A stretch of 28,204 nt of DNA from Candidatus Heimdallarchaeota archaeon (GTDB lineage Archaea; Asgardarchaeota; Heimdallarchaeia; JABLTI01). Shown here one piece after another: positions 7,808 through 15,707 of the stretch (its first letter is position 1; each line of letters opens with the position of its first letter). The stretch is taken from assembly GCA_019894765.1 (NCBI GenBank), contig JAGXNT010000042.1, positions 1 through 28,204 on the forward strand, written 5' to 3'. A program made the translations under genes and the position numbers. A model generated the notes under the pieces. That model ran no database searches. It saw only the letters and a program-made list of their open reading frames with translations, and was not told the origin of the DNA.

Positions 7808-8176
7808 TTATGTTGCAGTAAAAATCCAAGCAATCCCAAGAAGAAGGAATAAAATTGATGGGATGACGATCGAAACAATAATCATAAAATATCTCTTATC
7901 CTGTCTCTCCTTAAATTCTTGATAAGCTTCATAATCAAGATAATATGTATTCTCTCCAGTATCAGGTTGAAGTAATAAGTTGTTTTTGAGTAAATATTCT
8001 ATTCTACTTTCAAAAATATCTAGATCAAGACCTAAATATTCAAGCTGACATGCTTTTTCCATGGTTGTAGCTTCTAAATAGACAAATTGCTCCACAATGT
8101 GTCTTGTTTTAGGCTTTATCTTTGACTTAGATAATTCCTCCTCCAATAAATCTGTGTTATCAGTCATGGAAAGCAT
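7808..8176 (-). CDS. Small winged-helix-like, tail-anchored membrane protein
   Basis: 122 residues. Residues about 20-85 are helical and resemble a degenerate winged helix (QFVYLEATTMEKACQLEYLGLDLDIFESRIEYLLKNNLLL). A single hydrophobic segment at about 97-119 is followed by only a few residues, giving a C-tail-anchored layout with the soluble domain in the cytoplasm. The start may be 8176 or the in-frame ATG at 8167; GGTG lies close before 8176, which makes 8167 slightly better spaced. It is the last gene of a probable three-gene reverse-strand unit, 17 bases after the upstream regulator. I do not recognise the family. Confidence 0.7.
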   Translation of the reverse strand: MLSMTDNTDLLEEELSKSKIKPKTRHIVEQFVYLEATTMEKACQLEYLGLDLDIFESRIEYLLKNNLLLQPDTGENTYYLDYEAYQEFKERQDKRYFMIIVSIVIPSILFLLLGIAWIFTAT

Positions 8177-8193
8177 TCACCACTCATACTCTT

Positions 8194-8835
8194 TTACTTT
8201 GAAAAACACTTGATCATTTCTTGATAAATCTCTGGATGCCCCCCAACATATGCCAACCAACAAACAGTATCTAGAATATATTTAGTAGCACGAACATCAA
8301 AAGTAGCTACCAAATCAAGGATTTCCGGATTGTTAATATTATTGATTTCTTCAATATCAATGCGTTTCTTCTTAGTTATTTCACTATAGATTTTCCTAAA
8401 ACAAGCTTCATCAAATTTCTTGAAATTCAATAATTGACAAGTAATTCGTCCAATAACATTGAAATAATCGTCAGATTTATCTTCATTCTCATCACCAGAA
8501 AGATCTAAAGCAATATAGAAAACCTTGGCTGTTCGAGAATAAAGTGTCAAAGTTTTAATGTGGCTTTCAGAATAAGTGATTATTCTTTTCCCAGCTTCCA
8601 TAACTAAATTTGCCTTTTTCAAACGATTAAGATAACCATAGATGGTTTTATCAGATTTCTGAGCATTAACTGTTTTGAATGCATCTTTGATATCTTCAAA
8701 AGTCAATGGACCATCTAAGAGGAAGTTTAAAAGCAATTCACAATTTTTGTCGTCTTGTAAGCATTTAACACTATCAAGATCGTAGATTGTTTTCACAAGT
8801 TTTTCTTTATTTATTATAACGTCTTGCGTTTCCAT
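8194..8835 (-). CDS. ArsR-like winged-helix regulator (paralogue A)
   Basis: 213 residues. Residues about 30-95 form a winged helix: LLLNFLLDGPLTFEDIKDAF, a recognition helix SDKTIYGYLNRLKKANLV, and a wing EAGKRIITYSE. The C-terminal half is helical, has no visible metal-binding cysteine cluster, and may serve in dimerisation or ligand sensing. It is clearly paralogous to the next gene upstream: both share the pattern KSDK-[TS]-IY-x-YL-x2-LK-x-A-x-LV-x-EAGKRI-x-T and the following IKT-x-TL-x2-R-x-AK. The ATG at 8835 has GGTG 6-7 bases upstream. The target is unknown. Confidence 0.8.
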   Translation of the reverse strand: METQDVIINKEKLVKTIYDLDSVKCLQDDKNCELLLNFLLDGPLTFEDIKDAFKTVNAQKSDKTIYGYLNRLKKANLVMEAGKRIITYSESHIKTLTLYSRTAKVFYIALDLSGDENEDKSDDYFNVIGRITCQLLNFKKFDEACFRKIYSEITKKKRIDIEEINNINNPEILDLVATFDVRATKYILDTVCWLAYVGGHPEIYQEMIKCFSK

Positions 8836-8904
8836 TTTGACACCGTGTTATATTTAGAATACTAGCTTATATATTTTTTACATATAAAATAGATAGTACT
8901 GTAG

Positions 8905-8931
8905 TTTTTTTAAGAATGAATCTTAAAAAAA
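8905..8931. repeat. Perfect 11-bp hairpin between the paralogous regulators
   Basis: tttttttaaga (8905-8915) and tcttaaaaaaa (8921-8931) are perfect complements around the 5-base loop atgaa. The hairpin sits 8 bases after the stop of the upstream regulator and about 70 bases before the start of the downstream one, and on either strand it ends in a T run. It may act as a partial terminator inside the operon, or as an operator for these regulators. Confidence 0.5.
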
Positions 8932-8938
8932 TAGACCA

Positions 8939-9577
8939 TTACCTATAACACTTCACTAATTCTTTGAAAATTTCAGGATGTTTTTCAAATAAGAGAATCC
9001 AACCAGTGAAATCTAATACTGGGTACAATTCATGAATCTCAAAATCTTGAATTAAATTATGGATTCTATCACTATCTACATTCTCAAAGAACTCTTTCAT
9101 TGTTTGATTTCTTTGTTTGTAAATGACATCCATTTTTCCCTTTAGACAATCCAAGTCTGCTGAACCACTAATTGCTAATCTTTCCTTTAGAATCTCATTT
9201 ACTAGTTCTAGAGACCTTCGTTCAATGGTTTCTTGTTGTTCGTAAAATCTGACAGGAGCAAAAATAATCTTAGCTACTCGAGCAAATAATGTTTGAGTTT
9301 TAATTTGGTTAGTTTGATCAGTAAAAATCCTTTTTCCTGCTTCAATTACTAAGCCTGCCCTTTTCAATTTCCCTAAATAGCGATAAATACTTTTATCGGA
9401 TTTATCGTTGCCTGATTGCTCAAAAGCAATTTCAAGCTCTTCTACAGTTAATGGTCCTTTAAACAAGAAATGGAGAACCTGTCTATGATTTTTTTCTGTT
9501 AAAAGTTCTTCAATCTCCTCACCTGTAAATACTTGTACAACTTTTTGTTGATTTGTAATAATATCTCTAAATGCCAT
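8939..9577 (-). CDS. ArsR-like winged-helix regulator (paralogue B)
   Basis: 212 residues, the same architecture as its downstream paralogue: a winged helix at about 30-95 (VLHFLFKGPLTVEELEIAFE, SDKSIYRYLGKLKRAGLV, EAGKRIFTDQ) followed by a helical C-terminal region. The lengths are almost equal and the two proteins even end alike (HPEI[YF]-x-E-[ML]-[IV]-KC), so a tandem duplication is clear. The C-terminal halves have diverged more than the DNA-binding halves, which suggests similar operators but different partners or ligands. ATG 9577 has only a weak GGTT-type ribosome site. An AT-rich promoter region lies at about 9600-9660. Confidence 0.8.
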   Translation of the reverse strand: MAFRDIITNQQKVVQVFTGEEIEELLTEKNHRQVLHFLFKGPLTVEELEIAFEQSGNDKSDKSIYRYLGKLKRAGLVIEAGKRIFTDQTNQIKTQTLFARVAKIIFAPVRFYEQQETIERRSLELVNEILKERLAISGSADLDCLKGKMDVIYKQRNQTMKEFFENVDSDRIHNLIQDFEIHELYPVLDFTGWILLFEKHPEIFKELVKCYR

Positions 9578-10118
9578 AATTATTCAACCATTAACCTAAT
9601 TTTTTTTCCTTACATATTTTCTATATTAATTCATATATATATTGAATTATCAGTCCAGAAATCCCTGCTTTTTTAATATGAAATTTTTCTTTGTAATACT
9701 ATAATGAAATCTAATACTTATAAGAATATTTATAACCATAAATATAGACTGTATTCTTAAGGATTTGAGAATGATGTTCACTTCATTCTCAAAATGATCA
9801 CCCTTTCCTCAAGAGGTTCGTTGAATAAGGTATGAATCACCAGGGAACTAAAAACCGAAAATATTAATGTTTAATTACCAATAATTCGGTCCTTCCTTCT
9901 GAACTAGTTCTCTTGTGATTCCTAATTCTTTTATTATAAAAGCTGCTGTTATCAGAAATAAGAAGTAATCCTTAAAATTTGCTGATAGGAATTCTTAATA
10001 TCTGCTCTTTTCTTTCTTTTTTTTCCATATAAGTAAAAACTCGTAATACTTTTATACACGATAAAAATATTCTATTTGTTTCTTAAATTTGTGAAAATAA
10101 GTTTTCGGAGATAGTCAC
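9578..10118. other. 540-base gap with TATA-like boxes and inverted repeats
   Basis: No gene is visible. The left end is the promoter of the reverse-strand regulator. TATA-like stretches at about 9725-9745 point rightward. Two inverted-repeat structures follow at 9764-9921 (separate entry), and a long pyrimidine/T tract lies at about 10005-10025. The right end holds the promoter and ribosome site (CGGAG at 10106-10110) of the acylase gene. Confidence 0.5.
9764..9921 (+). ncRNA. Candidate structured RNA with long-range stem
   Basis: An 11-bp perfect hairpin (tttgagaatga 9764-9774, tcattctcaaa 9783-9793) is followed by a long imperfect stem: 9834-9850 pairs with 9905-9921 over 17 positions with one G-U pair and one C-U mismatch. 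Inside it a second helix forms, accgaa (9854-9859) with ttcggt (9885-9890). Upstream TATA-like boxes at about 9725-9745 and a downstream T-rich tract near 10005-10025 would frame a transcript of about 250 bases. The family is unknown. Part of it could be a leader of the acylase gene. Confidence 0.35.
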
Positions 10119-12716
10119 TTGGATAAATCTAAAAGAAATACTATAATTAGTTTAGCAATTGTTGGACTTATTTCTGTAGGAGTACTTGTTGGTTTTTCGA
10201 TTCCCTTGGGTATCTTTCCACCACTTGGAGAATTACTTTTTCCTGGGAATGGTCTATGGAATATCCACGAAGAAGTACCTGAAATGGAGACAATTTCTTC
10301 TCCTTATTTGACAGAAGATGTAACAGTTTATCGTGACCAATGGGGAATTCCGCATATTTATGGTCATAGTGAAGAAGATCTTGGGTTTGCAATTGGGTAT
10401 GTTCATGCTCAAGATAGGCTTATACAAATGGATCTGGCAAGAAGATCTACAAGAGGACAGCTCGCAGAAATACTAGGAGAAAGTTCTCTCGTTGATGATA
10501 AAATGAATCTTAACAAATTAATGGATTATTGGACAGTTGAATCAATAAAGGCAATAGAAGCAAGCAGCGATCCAACAGATATAAAATTAATGGCAGTACT
10601 AGAAGCATATTGTAATGGAATAAATTCTTACATTGATGAAGTTAGAACTCTCCCATTAGAGTTTCAATTCTTAGGATATGAACCTGAACACTGGACACCA
10701 TCAGATACTTTCGCTTTTATAAAATACATGTCTGAAATGTTAACATGGGGGTATGAGGATTTCATAACAATTCAGATACAAGATGCTATAGGTGCGGATG
10801 GTTTTGCTGAATTGTTTGATTATCCAATTCCATATCAAGTTCCTATTTGCACAGATTATGGTGAGTATAATGATTCTGCATTACTCACAGCAAGTTCTGA
10901 AAGCTCTATTGACCCGATACTTGTGGAGTTAAGTAATAGCTTCATCGAAAGCATAATGACAATTCCTAAGGAAAAACAATTCTTTGAGCAAACAGATATT
11001 GTAGGATCAAATAATTGGGCAGTGAATGGAAGTAAAACCGCTTCCGGTATGCCAATAATTAGTAATGATATGCACCTTAGCTTCAACGTACCCGGCATAT
11101 GGTATGAAGCACATATGGTTGATATTTCACCTGGTGCAGATTTTAATATCTATGGTTTCTTTTTAGCTGGTGTTCCTTGGCCAATTGTGGGACATAATTC
11201 ATATGTCGGATGGGGATTGACAAACGCAGCATTTGATGTCATAGATTGGTATTATTATGATGTTGTTAATGATACTCACTACATGTATAAAGGTGAAGCA
11301 ACACCCTATGAAATCATTGAATATGATATCAAAGTTAAAGGTAGAGCTCCTGAGCACTTTGAAATAAAAACAACTGTTCATGGTCCTGTTTTCGAAAATA
11401 TTGGTGAAGATTATGAAATGACAGATTATTCAGGTAAAGTCTTTACCTGTAAATGGATAGGACAAAGTATAACACAAGAAAGCAGAGCTATCTATGAATT
11501 TTCTCGTTCGAAAAATCGGGCTGAATTTGATACAGCCTCGAGTTATTTCTCAACTCCTGCTCAGAACATTCATTACGGGGACATTTACGGTAATATTGGT
11601 ATTCGACCAACAGGTAAAGCACCAATTAGAAATGATACAGGAATACCTGATTGGCATTTAGGAAATGGCTCAATGATTTACAATGGTTCAGCTGGGCAAG
11701 GTGAATGGATTGGATTTGTTCCGTTTGAGGATCTACCTCATACAGAAAATCCAGAATCAGGATATGTTTTATCTGCAAATCAGATTTCAGCAGGGCCAGA
11801 ATATTTAGCAAATTATACTATACAAAACCCAATTGATGTCTCTAATGGTTATAGAGCAAGAAGAATTAATACCCTACTAGCGACGCATGATAATTTAACA
11901 GTAGAAGAAATGATAGATATTCAACTGGACTTTTATTCTACAAAAGCAGGTAATTTCTCACCATATCTTCTTGATGTAATCGATGCTATACCAGTTAAAA
12001 CTACAATACAACAAGATGCTTATGACTTACTCCAAAGTTGGAATTTCCTACAAGATAAAGATCTAGCTGCTCCATCTATCTTCAATGTATGGCTGGATAT
12101 TTATCGTCAAGAAGTATTCAATGATGATGTCATCAATGCAGGAAGTCACAGATATCCATCAACAGCAGTTCTTGAGTGGTTGACAAAGAATAATGCTACT
12201 TCTAAATGGTTTGACAACATAGATACTCCAGCAGTTGAAACAAGAGATGATATAATATTACTTGCATTTGAAAAAGCTATTACTGCATTAGCGACCCACT
12301 TTGAAACTCCTGTTGTATCACATTGGCTTTGGGGTGAAATTCATCGAGCATACTTCCCACATCTAACAGGTTTATCCTCACTAGGATATGGTCCGGTATC
12401 AGTAGATGGAACAGGGGATACAGTTACACCTTATGGTTGGAGTACACTCTACTTCAATGGTGAAATTCGTCCAGCTACAGCAACACATGGAGCTTCTGAA
12501 AGGATGATTCTTGACTTCAACAATTTGAACAATTCAATTTCTGTGATTCCTTCAGGTCAAAGAGGTATTTCTAATTCGATACACTACATAGACCAATTGC
12601 TGTTATACTTAGATGGAGAGTACCACACTCAGTATTTTGCTGCAGATGCCATAGAAGATTTCAAGGAAAGCTGGATAGAATCAACATTAATTCTAAAAGC
12701 TGAAGGAGGATCCTAA
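10119..12716 (+). CDS. Penicillin-acylase-family Ntn hydrolase, membrane anchored
   Basis: 865 residues from a TTG start with CGGAG 8 bases upstream. A membrane segment at about residues 9-30 precedes the extracellular enzyme and may be a signal anchor. The A-chain region carries VYRDQWGIPHIYG, the AIGYVHAQDRLIQMDLARR motif and RGQLAEILG. Autocatalytic cleavage is expected before S297 in VGSNNWAVNGSKTASG; this serine becomes the N-terminal nucleophile of the B chain. The oxyanion asparagine is probably N554 in LSANQIS. Substrates of this family are amides such as acyl-homoserine lactones, peptides or beta-lactams; nothing here decides between them. The gene is probably co-transcribed with the membrane protein that starts 2 bases after its stop. 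The complete set of motifs makes it an active enzyme by appearance. Confidence 0.92.
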   Translation: MDKSKRNTIISLAIVGLISVGVLVGFSIPLGIFPPLGELLFPGNGLWNIHEEVPEMETISSPYLTEDVTVYRDQWGIPHIYGHSEEDLGFAIGYVHAQDRLIQMDLARRSTRGQLAEILGESSLVDDKMNLNKLMDYWTVESIKAIEASSDPTDIKLMAVLEAYCNGINSYIDEVRTLPLEFQFLGYEPEHWTPSDTFAFIKYMSEMLTWGYEDFITIQIQDAIGADGFAELFDYPIPYQVPICTDYGEYNDSALLTASSESSIDPILVELSNSFIESIMTIPKEKQFFEQTDIVGSNNWAVNGSKTASGMPIISNDMHLSFNVPGIWYEAHMVDISPGADFNIYGFFLAGVPWPIVGHNSYVGWGLTNAAFDVIDWYYYDVVNDTHYMYKGEATPYEIIEYDIKVKGRAPEHFEIKTTVHGPVFENIGEDYEMTDYSGKVFTCKWIGQSITQESRAIYEFSRSKNRAEFDTASSYFSTPAQNIHYGDIYGNIGIRPTGKAPIRNDTGIPDWHLGNGSMIYNGSAGQGEWIGFVPFEDLPHTENPESGYVLSANQISAGPEYLANYTIQNPIDVSNGYRARRINTLLATHDNLTVEEMIDIQLDFYSTKAGNFSPYLLDVIDAIPVKTTIQQDAYDLLQSWNFLQDKDLAAPSIFNVWLDIYRQEVFNDDVINAGSHRYPSTAVLEWLTKNNATSKWFDNIDTPAVETRDDIILLAFEKAITALATHFETPVVSHWLWGEIHRAYFPHLTGLSSLGYGPVSVDGTGDTVTPYGWSTLYFNGEIRPATATHGASERMILDFNNLNNSISVIPSGQRGISNSIHYIDQLLLYLDGEYHTQYFAADAIEDFKESWIESTLILKAEGGS

Positions 12717-12718
12717 AA

Positions 12719-13168
12719 ATGTCAGACAAAACAGAAGTAAAAGAAGAACAAAAAACTCATAGCGAAAAAATGGTGCAATTCAACAAAATAATGTTTTATG
12801 CTGCTCCTGCTCCTGCTCTTGGCTTTGTCATAGCATTTGCTTTAGCATTCACACCTGTCTGGCAATTGGCAATTCTTGCAGGAATAATTGCTGGAGCATT
12901 CTACAATGAAATGAAGAAAGGTGTGGTTGCAGGACTCATAGGTGTTGGCTTAGGTTGGACCCTTTACGTAATTATTAAAACATCTACTTCAAATATTGAG
13001 ACATTGTTGAATCAAGTTGGAGGAATAATCTTGGGCTCTTCCGGAATGGGTTGGTTATTCATAATAGCAATAATCATTCTTGGATTTGCATTCGGTACTC
13101 TTGGTGGAACACTAGGAAGCGGAAGTAGGAAATTAATCCAACCACCAATAAAAACAGCAGAGACATAA
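12719..13168 (+). CDS. Small polytopic membrane protein, co-transcribed with the acylase
   Basis: 149 residues. A charged cytosolic N-terminus (about 20 residues) is followed by hydrophobic segments at about 26-45, 46-60, 69-88 and 112-135, rich in Gly and Ala, giving three or four membrane helices and a short basic tail. The ATG comes 2 bases after the acylase stop, with GGAGG inside the end of the acylase gene, so translation is probably coupled. A good terminator follows. The family is not recognised. The tight linkage suggests a role with the acylase, for example in export, anchoring or product uptake, but that is inference. Confidence 0.75.
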   Translation: MSDKTEVKEEQKTHSEKMVQFNKIMFYAAPAPALGFVIAFALAFTPVWQLAILAGIIAGAFYNEMKKGVVAGLIGVGLGWTLYVIIKTSTSNIETLLNQVGGIILGSSGMGWLFIIAIIILGFAFGTLGGTLGSGSRKLIQPPIKTAET

Positions 13169-13170
13169 CT

Positions 13171-13198
13171 AGGAGTAAATTACTCCTTCCTTTTTTTT
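13171..13198 (+). terminator. Hairpin/T-run terminator after the acylase operon
   Basis: A 7-bp hairpin (aggagta 13171-13177, tactcct 13181-13187, loop aat) is followed by a run of eight T (13191-13198), directly after the stop of the membrane-protein gene. Confidence 0.75.
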
Positions 13199-13259
13199 AT
13201 TTCCAGATTATTACTAAAATAATTAAGGATGAAACACTACCTAAATCTAGGCGAAGAAA

Positions 13260-13586
13260 ATGGCTCTGAAAAAGTATAAAATCGAATTGGAAATTTACGA
13301 AAGTGGGTGCCCGTATCACAAAGTCGGAGATACATTCTCAATACCTGCGGATAAAGGGAAAATCTGCTCCTGGCTTTATGATAGTGCGAACACAATGATT
13401 AGAATACTCGAGTATGATGGGAAATTGCCATGGGGTTACGAAGGAACACCCTATGAGAAAATTATCGACAAAGATGGTGTGACAACAGAATTTGTTCGAT
13501 GTCCTGATCCAACCTCTGCGGGAGTAGTTCTAAAGATAACAAGAACCAAACTGCCAAAGGATCAAATAAAAACAACCGTTCCATAA
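13260..13586 (+). CDS. TIGR04076-like small protein
   Basis: 108 residues. It matches my memory of the TIGR04076 pattern: a cysteine followed by HKVGDTF (SGCPYHKVGDTF), a second conserved cysteine in GKICSWLYDSA, an ILEYDGKLPWGYEG segment, a third cysteine in FVRCPDP, and a final strand with KITRTK. The family is common in anaerobic archaea and bacteria and has no established function; the three conserved cysteines hint at metal or redox chemistry. Cytosolic. It has its own short promoter region after the upstream terminator, and the TPR gene begins 26 bases after its stop, so the two may be co-transcribed. Confidence 0.75.
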   Translation: MALKKYKIELEIYESGCPYHKVGDTFSIPADKGKICSWLYDSANTMIRILEYDGKLPWGYEGTPYEKIIDKDGVTTEFVRCPDPTSAGVVLKITRTKLPKDQIKTTVP

Positions 13587-13612
13587 TAAAGAAAGAAAAA
13601 CAATGATGCAAA

Positions 13613-14395
13613 ATGACTGAACCAGAAAAGGATTATGAAATGCTCAATATAGAAGGAGTATATGCTATTCTAAATGGGGAACTCGAGAAAGCAATAAAGC
13701 TCTTAGAAGAAGCAACTGAAATAGAAGAGAATTGTTTCGAAAGTCTGTGTAATCTTGGGAAAGTCTATCTCCTTCAAGAAGAATACGAGAAAGCATTAGA
13801 GTACTTTGAGAAATCTCTCGAGAAGAATCCCAAATTTATAGAAGCCCTCCATAATTTAGGGGTAACACATTATCGAATGAAAGATTTGGATAAAGCAATT
13901 AGTTATTATCAGAAAGTGGTGGAATTAAACGAGAAGTATTTTGAGAGCTGGTTAAATCTAGGGAATAGTTACTATGAAAAAGGAGAATTGCATGAAGCAA
14001 TAAAATACTACCAAAAAGCCGTGGAAGCAAACCCGAATTTTGCAGATGCTCACTTCAATCTTGGAAATACTTATCGAGAAATAAAGCAATTTGACTTGGC
14101 AAAACAAGCATACAGAGCGATTATAAAATTAAGAAAGGATGATGCATTAGTCTATTACAACCTAGGTTATGTTTTACAAATAACAGATGACCTTGAGGGA
14201 GCAATAAAGAACTACTTGCTAGCAATAAAACTAGATGAAAAGTATCTGAAAGCCATGATAAACTTGGGAATAGCATACCAAAGCAAAGGTGATAAAACCG
14301 ATGCGAAAAAATGGTACAAGAAAGCACTAGAAATAGAACCAGACCTTGAGATAGTGCAAAAAAAACTGCAAGAATTAAAAAGGATAATTTTGTAG
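13613..14395 (+). CDS. TPR-repeat protein
   Basis: 260 residues, nearly all tetratricopeptide repeats. About seven 34-residue units run from about residue 8 to 252, with the canonical W/L-G-Y-A-F-A-P spacing (for example ALHNLGVTHYRMKDLDKAISYYQ and WLNLGNSYYEKGELHEAIKYYQ), and a basic C-terminal helix closes the array. There is no signal peptide, membrane helix or enzymatic domain, so it is a stand-alone scaffold for protein-protein binding in the cytosol. It is 26 bases downstream of the TIGR04076-like gene. The binding partner is unknown. Confidence 0.9.
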   Translation: MTEPEKDYEMLNIEGVYAILNGELEKAIKLLEEATEIEENCFESLCNLGKVYLLQEEYEKALEYFEKSLEKNPKFIEALHNLGVTHYRMKDLDKAISYYQKVVELNEKYFESWLNLGNSYYEKGELHEAIKYYQKAVEANPNFADAHFNLGNTYREIKQFDLAKQAYRAIIKLRKDDALVYYNLGYVLQITDDLEGAIKNYLLAIKLDEKYLKAMINLGIAYQSKGDKTDAKKWYKKALEIEPDLEIVQKKLQELKRIIL

Positions 14396-14433
14396 TTTAA
14401 ACATACAAAAATATCCAGAAAAAGAGTTTTCAA

Positions 14434-14590
14434 TAGAGGTTTATCCGAACCTCAGTCCATTTATAAGTATATAAACAAAAACTAGTGAGTTAGCGTCAAA
14501 TATGAGCTATAACTCAAAGACCTAGAATTATTTTAGGGTGCAAAATCCAGAAAAGAACACCGCTCATTTTTCGTGCACCCTAAATAATCT
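14434..14590 (+). ncRNA. Candidate structured leader or small RNA before the metallohydrolase
   Basis: The 275-base gap holds a small hairpin at about 14434-14452 (gaggtt/aacctc), then a strong TATA-like box tttataagtatataaac at about 14459-14475. A hairpin follows with gagttagc (14487-14494) pairing with gctataactc (14506-14515) around a 2-base bulge, then a long hairpin with tttagggtgca (14532-14542) pairing perfectly with tgcaccctaaa (14574-14584). That stem extends to about 15 bp if one bulged T is allowed, and its 31-base loop can form an inner gaaaa/ttttc stem. The TATA spacing predicts a start at about 14490-14500, near the first hairpin, so this is either a roughly 180-base leader of the downstream gene or a separate RNA of about 100 bases. 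Confidence 0.45.
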
Positions 14591-14679
14591 ATTTTACAAT
14601 AAATAAACCCTCAGTTTATCTGCCAAAAAAGTAAAAAGGAAAAAATAGATACAATTCTTAGTTCAAAAAGGTGGAAAAC

Positions 14680-15342
14680 ATGAAAATAAACTGGATCGGT
14701 CATGCTGCAGTAAAGATCGAAGATAAAGGAAAAACAATACTAATTGATCCATGGATCACAGGAAATCCTGTAGCGAAAATAAAAGTGGAAGATATTAAGA
14801 AAGCAGATGTTGTGTTTGTAACGCATATGCACGGTGACCATGGTTTCGATGATGCAGTCCTTATTTGCAAGAATACTGGTGCAACTTTTGTTGGTATCTT
14901 TGAGGTTGCTAATGAAGCCATAGGTAAAGGTGTTGAAAATGTTATTGGAGGAAATATTGGTGGCACTGCTCAAGCTGCTGATATTGAATTTGTCTTTACA
15001 ACTGCTACCCACAGTACTCCTGTTGGGGTAGCAATTGGTTTTGTTATCAAGCTTCCCTCTATGACAATCTTTCATCCAGGAGATACTGGACTCTTTATGA
15101 ATATGAAGCTATTAGGTGAGTTGCACGATATCGATTTAGCTTTCCTTCCTATTGGTTCCTTATACACTATGGGTCCTCGGGAAGCAGCGAAAGCTCTTGA
15201 GCTTTTAAATTGCCAAAAAGTAGTTCCAATTCATTACAAAACGTTCCCTGTTTTAGTTCAAGACGCTGAGGAATTCAAGAAAATTGCTGGTCCAATGGTG
15301 GACGTTATTGCTCTTGAACCTGGCGAAGAAAAAGAAATCTAA
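14680..15342 (+). CDS. UPF0173-type metallo-beta-lactamase-fold hydrolase
   Basis: 220 residues from ATG 14680, chosen because AAAGGTGG lies just upstream. The in-frame GTG at 14671 is part of that ribosome site. The metal-binding signature THMHGDH is at residues 48-54 (H49, H51, D53, H54). Further ligands are the His in ATHST, the Asp in HPGDTG and the His in VPIHYKT. The N-terminal WIGHAAVKIE and DPWITGNP are typical of the UPF0173 family, close to the UlaG-type lactonase/phosphodiesterase group. A soluble di-metal hydrolase is expected; the substrate is unknown. It is preceded by a structured leader region and followed by a convergent zinc-ribbon gene. Confidence 0.9.
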   Translation: MKINWIGHAAVKIEDKGKTILIDPWITGNPVAKIKVEDIKKADVVFVTHMHGDHGFDDAVLICKNTGATFVGIFEVANEAIGKGVENVIGGNIGGTAQAADIEFVFTTATHSTPVGVAIGFVIKLPSMTIFHPGDTGLFMNMKLLGELHDIDLAFLPIGSLYTMGPREAAKALELLNCQKVVPIHYKTFPVLVQDAEEFKKIAGPMVDVIALEPGEEKEI

Positions 15343-15372
15343 TCGATTTTGCTTTCTTTCTTCTTCTTTCCT

Positions 15373-15561
15373 TTACGTTCCTGCGAAACCTATTATATGC
15401 CCACATTCTACACAATAAGCAATAGCAAATGGTGTTCTAAGTATTACTCTTCCTATTTTTTGTTCTACTTCTCCTTTCTTGATGTTCTCTTCACTCTTAA
15501 TGAATTTGTAGGTAAATTCATTTCCCCCGCATTCTGGACACTTTGGTTCTGCTATTTCCAT
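15373..15561 (-). CDS. Small zinc-ribbon protein
   Basis: 62 residues. Two Cys-x2-Cys knuckles, CPECGG at about residues 8-13 and CVECGH at about 50-55, form a complete four-cysteine zinc ribbon, with a charged strand-rich segment between them (EENIKKGEVEQKIGRVILRT). Proteins of this kind bind nucleic acid or act as small adaptors. A longer reading frame on the opposite strand has no motif and low-complexity composition, so the reverse strand is the coding one. It converges with the metallohydrolase gene, 30 bases apart. Confidence 0.8.
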   Translation of the reverse strand: MEIAEPKCPECGGNEFTYKFIKSEENIKKGEVEQKIGRVILRTPFAIAYCVECGHIIGFAGT

Positions 15562-15707
15562 GTTATCACCTGCATTATTTCGTCTATATTTGTACTTCTT
15601 CTACCTTTTATTCTTTCTATCTTTACATTGAGATAATAGTTAAAAAGGGTTAAGTTTAAAATTTCTACATTCATTTAGCTTAGAAATAATACTAAGAGGG
15701 ACAATAA

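Noticed and set aside
10168..10392. Reverse frame inside the acylase gene
   Set aside because: It overlaps well-conserved acylase motifs on the other strand and shows no motif of its own.
14671..14679. GTG start of the metallohydrolase
   Set aside because: It overlaps the AAAGGTGG ribosome site; ATG 14680 fits the family's N-terminus.
15349..15636. Forward 95-residue frame opposite the zinc-ribbon gene
   Set aside because: It is Phe/Ser/Tyr-rich shadow sequence; the reverse strand has the two CxxC knuckles.
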